64,000 bases of DNA from Ilyonectria destructans (taxonomy: Eukaryota; Ascomycota; Sordariomycetes; Hypocreales; Nectriaceae), in the NCBI GenBank assembly GCA_020740775.1, contig JAHEWK010000006.1:2170001-2234000 (forward strand). Reading direction: 5' to 3'. Below the pieces are notes generated by a model that had not been told where the DNA came from, ran no database searches, and saw only the letters and a program-made list of their open reading frames with translations. The position numbers and the translations under genes are program-made. Below, piece by piece: positions 1 through 9,060 of this stretch (positions within the stretch are counted from its first letter, which is position 1; each line of letters opens with the position of its first letter).

Positions 1-313
1 CTCCAAAGACAAAATCGTCGCGTATCATCTGGATGAGTGTTGCAGACGTCGAGAGTTTGAAAGGTTGGCGCGGAGAGTGTGTTGAGAAAAAACGTTGATG
101 TTGTCTAAATCCAATTGTTGTCCCCGAAGCTACCGCTCAACGACCAAACCTTGCGCCAAAGGCCGCGTAACAGATAATGCTCGCTATTAATATGCACAGT
201 CTCAATCCCCAATTCTGTCTTTTCTGTACCACCATTCTTTCTCGGCCAAATACAGAAACCCCCAACGCCCCTTACGCCAGTAGAGGATACCGAGATACCG
301 GATAGACGCACAC
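1..313. other. 3' flank of the ORM gene, no gene seen
   Basis: This stretch lies downstream of the ORM stop codon and should hold its 3' untranslated region and terminator. Reading frames that run into it are read-through of the last ORM introns in the wrong frame. I see no other gene. Confidence 0.5.
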
Positions 314-1039
314 TTATTCTTCGGGAACGCCAGAGAAAAGTCCGAACCGCATCCGATGGCTCTGTGGATACGTTAGCATGCAAGACCCAACGAAACCCGG
401 TAAAATCGAAAGCATGGCGGACCAATGCTGCAGGAGGAGGGACAGGGGCGGATCGGAGACGCACCCATGGTAGCTTTGGGATGACTACAGCCAAGACAGC
501 GAGGAAGTTAATGATGAAGTAAGCAAGATCGTAGTGGGTGTAGTGGGTGCTGAGGAGAAACAGCGAAATTGGGACACTGAGGAGAAACTTCTTGGTGGGC
601 GTGTACTGGGCACCGTTGTCGATCTGCTCCCACATGTTAAGGTTGTCAAAGGCACCGCTGTTGAATTCGAACGGCACGCCGCGGACATAGTGAAACATCA
701 GGTACGAGCCGAACATGTAGGTCATGTTGGTGAGGGTCCACGAAGTCTCCTGGGAGACGCCGGGAATGATGTCGTAGAAGATCTTGAGGCACGCGATCAG
801 GACAATGTGGATGGTCCATGCTCCTGAACAGGATTCGACGTCAGCAATGTAGCCCTTCGGCGCGCACGGAAGGGTCAAGGGCCAGATATACCTTTGGCGT
901 TTGTCCAGTTCGCGTTGAGGTTGGGAAGGGCAGCCTGGTCGCTGATCTGTTCGAGAGTCTCGGGAGGCTCATGGTAGACCTGGAGGATACTGCTAGATCT
1001 CCTCCTCCGGGCGCCGGCGCCTGCGTTACGCTCGGGCAT
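314..1039 (-). CDS. ORM1: ORM-family (ORMDL) ER membrane protein, regulator of sphingolipid synthesis
   Basis: Three exons on the minus strand: 1039-892, 823-465 and 361-314, giving 184 residues. Orm proteins sit in the ER membrane and restrain serine palmitoyltransferase, the first enzyme of sphingolipid synthesis. The family is recognised from the core in exon 2 (GAWTIHIVLIACLKIFYDII, then SWTLTNMTYMFGSYLMFHYV and YDLAYFIINFLAVLAVVIPK), which forms about four hydrophobic segments. Exon 1 encodes the N-terminus, including ARRRRSSSILQVYHEPPE. Exon 3 encodes SHRMRFGLFSGVPEE and the stop. Intron 1 (891-824) runs GT to CAG. Intron 2 (464-362) has donor GTGCGT and the branch site TGCTAAC shortly before CACAG. 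Length and ending fit the family. R12-x-R14-x-x-S17 resembles the site class used by Ypk1-type kinases on yeast Orm1/2; that part is inference. The gene diverges from the zinc-knuckle gene to its right. Confidence 0.93.
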
Positions 1040-1625
1040 GTTGAGATATATGCTTCCCCGTCGCGCAGGTTTTGTGCCTGCGTCGTAGGAAACGGTGCGC
1101 TGGAGCAGGATTGGAGAAGACAGCTTGGCGGTATTGACGGGTGAGGACGCGGAGCGCGAGTGAGGAGGGTCGGTCGGTGCGGATAGCCGGATCGGCGGGA
1201 GGATGGACGAATGGGATTGGCGATGGTCGATGGGCGAGGAAGATGAAGCGAAGGAGATTAGAGAGCGTGGCTGAGTGGGAGACGGCTGATTCAGTGGCTC
1301 CCCCTAATGATGTCACGGAGAGCGACGGGGATGCAAGGCGGACGCAGGGGAGAGAAAGGCGAAGTTATCGATACGAGGCCGGATGGGCGGAATGGCCGTC
1401 AAGGCGGCGGCGATGGGCGCGATGGGTGAGAAATGAAGATGAAGATGATGGAGATGAGACGGCCGGAGCGAGTCGTGGGGAAGGGCGAGGAGGAGGGGAT
1501 GCTGAGAGGAAGATTGAACGACGCCGACGGAGGCGACACCTAAGTTTAGAGCGATGAGCCACTCCGACGCCCACGACACGAGCAAGCAAGCGAGACGGGA
1601 CACGCACGAACCAGACGGAATAATC

Positions 1626-1665
1626 CAGGGGACTTCAGGGGATTCCAGGGGACTCTAGGGACCTC
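1626..1665. repeat. Degenerate 10-bp tandem repeat, 4 copies
   Basis: Four successive 10-base units: caggggactt, caggggattc, caggggactc and a diverged fourth, tagggacctc. Confidence 0.8.
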
Positions 1666-1732
1666 AGTTGCGGGTGCAGGGGAGGAACTAGGCAAGATGG
1701 GCGATACTGGTGCGTAGGGTGCGGCTTAGTGA

Positions 1733-1756
1733 GGCCAGTTCGGCCAGTTCGGCCAG
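1733..1756. repeat. 9-bp tandem repeat (ggccagttc), 2.7 copies
   Basis: Two exact ggccagttc units followed by ggccag, with no interruption. Confidence 0.8.
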
Positions 1757-3346
1757 CGAGGGTGGAGGCTAGATTGCTGGAGAGGGGCTTTAGGGGACTG
1801 TTGAGGCCCTAGGAAGCTAGCGGGCGAGTGCTAGCGCGGCTTCTGGACCGGGGCCGGACCGAGCTCCAAGCAAAGGACACCGGGTTGCTCGAGGCTCAGG
1901 GAAAGACTTGAGACACACACGTGCACAGGTTGACGACGACGAGGAGCCCAAATGGTGGACTACCGGCGGCCGGGCAAAGGAACTGCACACGGGTTGTGGG
2001 ACGTCGGTACGGAGACCGGGGATCGGCAGGGCCAAGACGGATGTGGACGGCGACGGTGACGGCGGGGATGAATAAACACAGATGTTGGTTGTATGCAGAT
2101 GGAAGATAGATTCAAGGGTAGTTTCCGGGAGTTCGGAAAGGAAGAGCGTGGGGTGGTGACAAGAGATATACTTTTTCCCTCGGCGTCCGCAGAGCTGGGA
2201 GAGATGCCAGAGATACGAGATGGAGAGATGGATATATGGAGATATCGAGAGATTGCGTGGCTTGCACAACTGTTCTTTGGGTCGACTGCTTCGCCGCCTT
2301 TTGATCTGGCCAGACTCTCCCAGTCGACAGTCACATCTCGCACGCTGCCAAGTTTCGTGCTGCACACGAGATCTGGCAGCACGTGTGGAATTGACAATAT
2401 CGGCTGACGTCGCATGTCTGTCGGAGCATTGGGCCGGGCCGTGCAGTGCATTGTGCAGCGCCACTGGGGTCTGCTGACGCTGTGCCCGCCGAACCGCTCC
2501 ATCGCTCCATCGCTCCATCAGCGCTGGCAGTGCAATTCAGGGCATTCAGGGAGCGGCCCTGGCATTCCTGAACATTGCTATTCCGGGCAGCACGGGAAAT
2601 TGTTTGAGATGGCCGCTCGGCAGGGAGGCCGTGGTTAATCTTCGGGACCCGGCCCAGCTTGGGAGTTTGCCCGTGCCAGATGGAACCTCCAACATACAGC
2701 CGTCGTCTGATTGGCCGCCTCGAATTTTTTCAATGAGCTCCCAATATCACATCGCGGCTCTCATCTCTCTGCTTGAAGCGAACGCAACGCGGTGCATCCC
2801 CATCACCACCGCCCTCACCATCTGACGACTCCCGCCCAGCCCAGTCGCTAAAAGGGGGAATCTCACTTGGTCCAGGAACACGTCGCCAATCGCTACCGAA
2901 GCGACTCCCCTATCCCATTCCTTTTCCCCCGGCACCGCGTTGCTACGTACGTGTACGTAGTACCTCGCTCCAGGAAGCACGCTCAGAACAGACAAGAGCC
3001 CGCACAGGGGTCCGGCGTACTTTTGTTCTGCCTGCCAGCGCCCGTGGATGCCTAGCTGCCATCGAACCACATCTTGATGAGGTCTTGACTGGGGCCATCT
3101 GCTCACACTATCACCTTCCGCTTGTCGAGGCAGGTTGTGGTGAGATATCTCGAATTGAGGCTGAAAGCCTTGTGAGGCGCCAGCCTTGCGAGCCCGAGGA
3201 ACTGAGCTCGAGCCTGAAGACGAGGTGCACATTGGGCAGTTTCTGCACAGGGAACTGTACCTTGCCTTTACGGCAGGTTGCGCCAGGTCGCGACACACCG
3301 CAAACAGGTAGGGTCTCTCCTCTCACTTTCCTTTCATCTTGGAAAC

Positions 3347-5548
3347 ATGGCTGGAGCGCAGTTTGACCGCGAGGAGGTGATTGAACTCGTCTCCTCCGAC
3401 GCTGAACCCTCATCCCCCACGAAAAAGAGACCTCTTGAGGATTCCCCCGATCCCACATCCCCCAACGACGCCTCATCTTCCCTTCGCAACTCTAAGCGCG
3501 CAAGGAAGGACCCGCCTTCAACCGCAGACCCTGAGCCTCTTGGCCAGGAGCCTTTGGGCGAGGAATCTCTAAGCGCAGAGGAAGGTGAGATTGAAGAGGA
3601 CGAGCCTCAGGAAACAGCCGTTGGTGATTCACTTGAAGCTGAGGCACCAACCAATGGCGAGTCACCCACAACAGCTCCCTTGAACCAAACCAAACCCCCA
3701 AAGCAAACAGCGGGTTGGAACCCAACCATAAGCAAGACCGTTGTGCGGACTTCACTAGGCGATCCCGCTGTGCCCGCAAATGCTCTCGTCTTTCAACACA
3801 ACTCGCTCACCTTCACGCTACCCAGTCTCTCTGCGAAGGAGGGCTCCTGGCTAGTCCGCTTCAAGGATTGGGTTCGCGGATTTCATGGTACTAATTCAAA
3901 ACTTGCCCATGCCATTACTCCTGCCCTTGTCCAGTCTGCTTATGTTCACTACATTGACAACTTCTCGGCTTTGAAACCCAAGAAGCGACGAAGTGCCAAA
4001 CAAACGGCTAAGGAGGTTGAAAGCACTGGTGTTCTGGCGGCTCTTCTCGAGACCATCCAGCCCAACGACCCATCGCGTTACTTAACTGCGCCCGTCGTCG
4101 AGACTACCAACGGGTCTCAGCATCCCCAACCGTCGAAACAGCCTGTCAACGAGGCTGCTCGCAAGCGAAAGAGCTCACGCGCTTCTAGTATCAGCATGGA
4201 TGGAGCTGTTGATTGTGCAGAAGACCTAGCCTCTGATAGCGAGGTGGAGTACGAACCAACGTTGAACAGGCCAGAGCGAACCGGCAAAGCGATCCCCAGC
4301 GCGAGTGATTCAGTGTCAGTTCAACCTGACGCGGCGCACGCGAACGGCGACTCCAAGGCTCCGCTACCCAAGGGACAACAACCTGCCGCAGCATCTGCAA
4401 CGTCGCAGGACGAGCCCATCATGACCAAGAGAAATGTTCCTACGGGCTCTGCTGCGTTGGAGCAGCAGCGCAGATACTTCCCCTCGGCTAGCGACCCTAC
4501 CCTGATGTGTCTGCTTTGCGGACGTGGAACGCACTTGGCAGCCAATTGTCCTACGCTGATCTGCTCATCTTGTGGTAGCCTCGAACACCCAGAACTTTGC
4601 TGCCCAAGTCGCGAGAGGTGTAACAAGTGCCGTCAGCTTGGTCACCGGGCAGCTCAATGTACGGAGAAGCTGGCCCTGACCAAGGATGAGGGATTGGCTT
4701 GTGGCATCTGCAGCTCTTCAGACCACCTCGAAAAGGAATGCACGCAGGTGTGGCGGTCGTTTCATCCGGAGGCTGGGACTATCAACAAGGTCGCGTTCAT
4801 CCCCGCGTCTTGCTCCATGTGTGGGAGCAACACTCACTTCTCTGCCGACTGCAAGCGCCGCCGGGGTGGTGATGCGCCCAACCCTACATGGTCAGTGAAG
4901 AACCGTGATCAATACGTGGATCCGGATTGTGGTTCGTCGAGTATCGAGGAGACGGGTGGGGGTCAAGAGAACGCCAGAACGACGCGAGCCCCTGAGCTCA
5001 AGATCCGCGGGCACGCGGCGCGGACGACCAACATCCACTACTCGAGCGACGATTCGGATGTGGAGTTTTTGGGCCACAGAGTTGTCAAGCAACGCGCACC
5101 TCTCGGACAGATTCGAATGGCCAGCAACATCCAGATGCCGCAGAATGCGACGTCTCGGAATGACAGGCCATCTCGAGGGAACAATGGCCGAGGACAGAAC
5201 CAACTGCCACCGCTGCCTCCCCTCCCTCCTGGACCTCCCCCCGGACCGCCTCAGCACCAAGCATCGTTTGGGTCAAGGTACCCTCCTCCCCCTGGTTTAG
5301 CGACATACGGGTCACAGCCTCCAGCGGCACCCCCATCTCTGCCCGCGAAGCCGCCTGCATCTACGAATACGCGAGACTACCGGAACGTACCTCCTCCTCC
5401 ATCACACCTGCAAGGTCCTCGTGAACAGTCTTATAGCGGGAACCCACCGCAAGGACCCAGAGGTAGGGGGGGACAACGTGGTGGTCGTGGCGGGAGAGGA
5501 GGTGGAGGAGGAGGAGGTCGCGGCCGGGGCAGAGGTAGAGGAAAATAA
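3347..5548 (+). CDS. AIR1: AIR1/AIR2-type zinc-knuckle RNA-binding protein with C-terminal RGG tail
   Basis: Single exon, 733 residues. Five CCHC knuckles (C-x2-C-x4-H-x4-C) lie between residues 388 and 502: CLLCGRGTHLAANC, CSSCGSLEHPELCC, CNKCRQLGHRAAQC, CGICSSSDHLEKEC and CSMCGSNTHFSADC. Five closely spaced knuckles are the hallmark of yeast Air1/Air2, the RNA-binding subunits of the TRAMP polyadenylation complex that feeds nuclear RNA to the exosome. The N-terminal 380 residues are acidic and Ser/Glu/Pro-rich. After the knuckles come a proline-rich stretch near residue 625 and an Arg/Gly tail (RGG box). The tail is absent from the short yeast proteins and suggests extra RNA contacts. The open frame begins upstream at 3278 with a non-ATG codon. 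I chose ATG 3347 (aaacATGG context), followed by MAGAQFDREEVIELVSSDAE. Possible alternative: a gypsy-like gag CCHC protein, unlikely given five intact knuckles and no pol. Confidence 0.82.
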   Translation: MAGAQFDREEVIELVSSDAEPSSPTKKRPLEDSPDPTSPNDASSSLRNSKRARKDPPSTADPEPLGQEPLGEESLSAEEGEIEEDEPQETAVGDSLEAEAPTNGESPTTAPLNQTKPPKQTAGWNPTISKTVVRTSLGDPAVPANALVFQHNSLTFTLPSLSAKEGSWLVRFKDWVRGFHGTNSKLAHAITPALVQSAYVHYIDNFSALKPKKRRSAKQTAKEVESTGVLAALLETIQPNDPSRYLTAPVVETTNGSQHPQPSKQPVNEAARKRKSSRASSISMDGAVDCAEDLASDSEVEYEPTLNRPERTGKAIPSASDSVSVQPDAAHANGDSKAPLPKGQQPAAASATSQDEPIMTKRNVPTGSAALEQQRRYFPSASDPTLMCLLCGRGTHLAANCPTLICSSCGSLEHPELCCPSRERCNKCRQLGHRAAQCTEKLALTKDEGLACGICSSSDHLEKECTQVWRSFHPEAGTINKVAFIPASCSMCGSNTHFSADCKRRRGGDAPNPTWSVKNRDQYVDPDCGSSSIEETGGGQENARTTRAPELKIRGHAARTTNIHYSSDDSDVEFLGHRVVKQRAPLGQIRMASNIQMPQNATSRNDRPSRGNNGRGQNQLPPLPPLPPGPPPGPPQHQASFGSRYPPPPGLATYGSQPPAAPPSLPAKPPASTNTRDYRNVPPPPSHLQGPREQSYSGNPPQGPRGRGGQRGGRGGRGGGGGGGRGRGRGRGK

Positions 5549-6702
5549 GGCTGGGCCATTGATTGGCAGTGGAAGGCCGAGGCGATGGTACCAACCTACT
5601 ACTGAGGCGTTTCCAGGGCAGTCATGCGGGTCTCAAAAGAGTTGACGGAGGCTTGAGAGTTGGTTGGTGGTCGTGGCCCGGCTTATTCTTTTGTGGGCGG
5701 GACTAGAGCCCAGGCGAGTTTTGATACCCACCATGTGCGAGCATCAAGGAAGGCGTTGGCATCGCTTAACCAGGGCTCTTGTGAAACGAGACGAGAATCA
5801 AAAACTATTCGCTATGGAACCAATGCTAAAGAATATGAGTCAACTTGCTCGACATGCTTGAGACATGCCTGTACTAGAACCGAGGTTGACGTGGTTGAAG
5901 CCATCGTCTCAAGGCTACGTGGCGATGTATAAAAACGAAATGAAACCGCCAGTTAAGTGCGTGCATCCACCGGACTAGAAGCTGTCTAGATGACATGGCA
6001 TGTGACAGGGCAGGGTAGGCCATGAAGGTGGAGGAAGTAAAAAAAAAAAGAGTTGAGATGGACAGGACGGGCGTTGCATCGTTGTCAAGGCATACTTGAG
6101 AGGTGGGAAGGAGGGTCAGCAGGAGGAGGCCCGTTTCGTGTAAGTGAATGACTTGAACATCACGCAACACTGCAACTGCAAGAAGGCTGCAAGAAGACCT
6201 GCAAGTAGACCTGCAGACATAATAAGCCACACGATCTCGCCGGAGGGCTCCGACAGGTGGAATGGTCGGCCGACCAGGACACCACAATACCCCAGACGCA
6301 CGGGATTGGGCCGTCGCAGCTCGCGGTAGCTCGGACGGACGAGTGGCTGGGGCTTCGAGGCACTGCGACTTTGAGTCCTAGAGCGACGGCGCAACATGAC
6401 GGCCAGGGCACCGGGACCCGGCAGGATGGGGCGGACAAGGAATGTTTCGAGGCGGGAGTAGCGTTTGAAACGGGGTGTGCAAGGGGCCGGGGGACGGGGG
6501 ATGGGGGGATGGGGCGCAGAAGAGTCAGAGGCAGAGAGGTGGATATGCGATTGTTTGTAGTTGTTGTGGAGTGGGGAGCGAGAGCAGAGAATGGACGAAG
6601 AAGCTTAATGGTGATGCATGTCTAGGGTGAGGGCTTTTCGAGTTTCTTGACTCGTCGGGGAGGACAGGGTGGAGGAGGACCTGGAGGACCATGAGGACAT
6701 GG

Positions 6703-6826
6703 ACGTGATGGGATGTGAGGTGACGGGGATAGCGATTGGGGATGGAGATGGTGATGGGGATGGATGGGTGATGGCTGTGCGATAGCTGTGGCCCAGTGGG
6801 ATGGATGGGCAATGGATGGGTGAGTG
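6703..6826. repeat. Degenerate GATGGG-rich low-complexity tract
   Basis: About 120 bases in which gatggg, ggatgg and gatgg variants recur many times on the plus strand. No exact unit is maintained. Confidence 0.6.
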
Positions 6827-6882
6827 GAGACGGCTGGCAGAGGTTGTGGCGCGACGTGAGAGAGACACGATGTCGTTCGTCG

Positions 6883-6915
6883 CGCATTTCGCATTTCGCA
6901 TTTCGCATTTCGCAT
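6883..6915. repeat. 7-bp tandem repeat (cgcattt), 4.7 copies
   Basis: Four exact cgcattt units followed by cgcat. It is a clean microsatellite in noncoding DNA. Confidence 0.9.
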
Positions 6916-7596
6916 GAGGGGATCGCCAGCAGCTTGCGGCGCCCGTCCTGTGGATGCGGGTGGCCCTGCTTCAGCCACGCATCGAACGCATGAAAGAGAC
7001 GGACCTCAACGGCATTGGCTGCCCCCCCGTCTTGGTTGAGCCTCTGCTACGTAACCGCCGCACAATTAATTTTTTCAATTCGTATTTTCGTCCCGAGCCG
7101 AGACGGTTTGACATGGTTTCTTGTTACGCCAGAGGTGGGCATCGCGGGTGTTTGCGTTCGGAGTCATCCATCCCCACGGCCAACGCAGCCTGGGCGAACC
7201 CACCTCCCACACCGAAACTCCATCAGTGGCTGTCGCTGTCTTCGTCGTTGCTGTCGCGCGTCCCTGTCGTCCACGTTGCGCGTCTGTCGCGTCGTGACAC
7301 ACGAGCGCCATTGGACAAGTGCCATCTGCAGCTAGCGAACAGCGCGGGAGGGTAGGGCACCAGGGTGCGGGAAGCGCTATCGATAAACAGCCGTGGACGG
7401 GGAGTACTTGGGGGGTACACGTTCGCCGCCGTGGTTCTGGGGGCCCTGGGCTGTCAACAAGGGGAGATCAGCAAGCTGGCTGGATACGGGTGGGTGGGCA
7501 ATCAGGGATTTTCCGGGGGCAGACGGCATTGCTCGAAGGCATGAATCAATCCAGTGCATACTGCTTTTCAGTGGGGGGAAGAATGGGGGATCTGAG

Positions 7597-7623
7597 GTGC
7601 AGTGCGTGCAGTGCGTGCAGTGC
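7597..7623. repeat. 9-bp tandem repeat (gtgcagtgc), 3 copies
   Basis: Three exact consecutive gtgcagtgc units in noncoding sequence. Confidence 0.85.
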
Positions 7624-9006
7624 AGCGTAGTTGCAGATAGACAGCTCACGGGAAAGAGTGTGCAGGAGGATGGCCCGCTGCAGGCCGCCCGACTGGCCGT
7701 CGTTCCTCAGGGCGTGAGACTCGGGAGAACGAGGACAGGACGAGCCCACGAGGACTGGGTCAGCTGGGAGAATGGGGAGGGACTCAGCGCGCAACGTCGA
7801 CGAGGCTGGCGGACGGGTCCTGCGCATTGCTGGCTTGTACAGCTCAGGTACATGGTGTCTAGCGATCCCAGGCGTTGCTGGGAGGTGTGGCGTAGGTGTG
7901 TCGGCCGTGCATGCGCGCCCGACCAACCGGAGGGCGAGGTCGGCGCGCGGTCGAGTCACAACGCGGTGTGGCTCCCCCGCGACTTCAACGTCGACCGAGC
8001 ATCGCCACCCGTCGGCCAGTCCACCACGAGGAGGATCCACGGACGGCTCCACGACAGCTGGATCCAGAGTCCCACGACAGGTCCCCACCGTCTCTTTTTG
8101 CTACTGTACCTCCGCGTAGCCCTCCCGGCTGTGCGCGCGCTGCCCACCCCCCGGTCCAGCCGTCCAACGTCGAGCGTCCACAGCGTCCACTTCGTCCACT
8201 TCGTCGATCACAGCAGCTTCCGGCATGGGTTGCGGCGCCGTCCTGTTCCCCACCCCATTGCCGGGCCCTCTGCAGCTTTCTGCGGCTTCTGCAGCTGCTG
8301 CAGCCCTGCATCCAGCGTGAGTCACCGACAGCCAGTCAATTGCGGTCAGCGACCAGCTTCTCGCGATGGGCCCATGCACCATAGCTCGGCACTAAGGTAA
8401 GGTTGGTGTCAAGCATGGGAGAGGATAGAGCACAGAATGAGTATTTTTTTTTCTCTCCCTCTCTCTCGTCGGTAGGGGACGGGAAAGGAGAGGGTAGGGT
8501 GATCCGAAAACGAGCGGCTGCAAGTGACGGGAGATATATCTCGCCCGTCCCTGGCCAGGGGCCGTTTGTCCGCCGCATTACTTTGTTTCTCCTGGCTTTT
8601 GTTTCCATTGTAAATCATCCTCCTTCTCCAACTCTCCAACTCTCTTGTCTCCCATCTCGACTGCATAGTCTCTCTCCAAGACATCCTTCTTCTCCATCCC
8701 GCTCAATTGAGGCTGGGACTGCGTTGGAAGACCTCAAGTCCAGGGAGACACAGCCAGACAGACATACATACATCTTCTTTTTACTGCCTTTGGGATTGCA
8801 ATCCGAATTGGCCTATGACATTGCCTCGCCTACCTCATATCTTGATCAAATCTGCCCATCTTACATCATATAACACCACTCTTACTTACACGCCCACCAA
8901 CACCAACAACACGAGCTACATCCCCACGACCACTCGCAACCACGATCGACATCATCCACCCGGTAGTCCCCCAAACACTATTGTATTAATTCCTGCTCCT
9001 CGCGAC

Positions 9007-9060
9007 ATGCTATTATTGCCATGGCTTCATCAACGGAACTGCGCTTCGTCGCCCTCTTGA
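9007..9060 (+). other. Upstream ORF overlapping the F-box-like start codon
   Basis: An ATG at 9007 lies 14 nt before the main ATG (9021) in a different frame. It opens a 17-codon frame (MLLLPWLHQRNCASSPS) whose stop falls inside the main gene. If the transcript includes it, ribosomes starting there would terminate past the main start, so it could lower translation of the main protein. The main ATG has the better context (gccATGG), which would favour leaky scanning. Confidence 0.5.

Larger units (their letters stand above)
1040..3346. promoter_or_regulatory. Divergent intergenic region between the ORM and AIR-type genes
   Basis: These 2.3 kb separate two start codons that point away from each other, so both promoters must lie here. 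The part next to ORM is purine-rich on the plus strand, meaning pyrimidine-rich in the ORM leader. Open frames in the region have arginine/serine shadow-like composition and resemble no known family. Two short tandem repeats are listed separately. No individual promoter element could be assigned with confidence. Confidence 0.5.
5549..9020. other. Long intergenic region upstream of the F-box-like gene
   Basis: These 3.5 kb hold no gene I can support. The right third (about 8430-9020) is rich in C/T runs and reads like promoter and 5' leader of the gene starting at 9021. Several open frames exist, the longest 7393-8400, but they have skewed Arg/Ser/Pro composition, no homology that I recognise and competing frames on both strands. 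Three simple repeats are listed separately. Confidence 0.5.

Noticed and set aside
1817..2518. 233-codon open frame on the minus strand
   Set aside because: It reads like shuffled low-complexity sequence, overlaps another frame of similar size and lacks a recognisable domain.
2747..3298. 183-codon minus-strand frame upstream of the AIR-type gene
   Set aside because: It overlaps the presumed promoter and leader of the AIR-type gene, and no motif supports it.
3278..3346. 23 extra N-terminal residues for the AIR-type protein
   Set aside because: This extension begins with TTG and runs through leader-like sequence. ATG 3347 has good context and starts a plausible acidic N-terminus.
7393..8400. 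335-codon open frame on the plus strand
   Set aside because: It crosses tandem repeats, has skewed Arg/Ser/Pro/Trp composition, competes with equally long frames on both strands and resembles no family.
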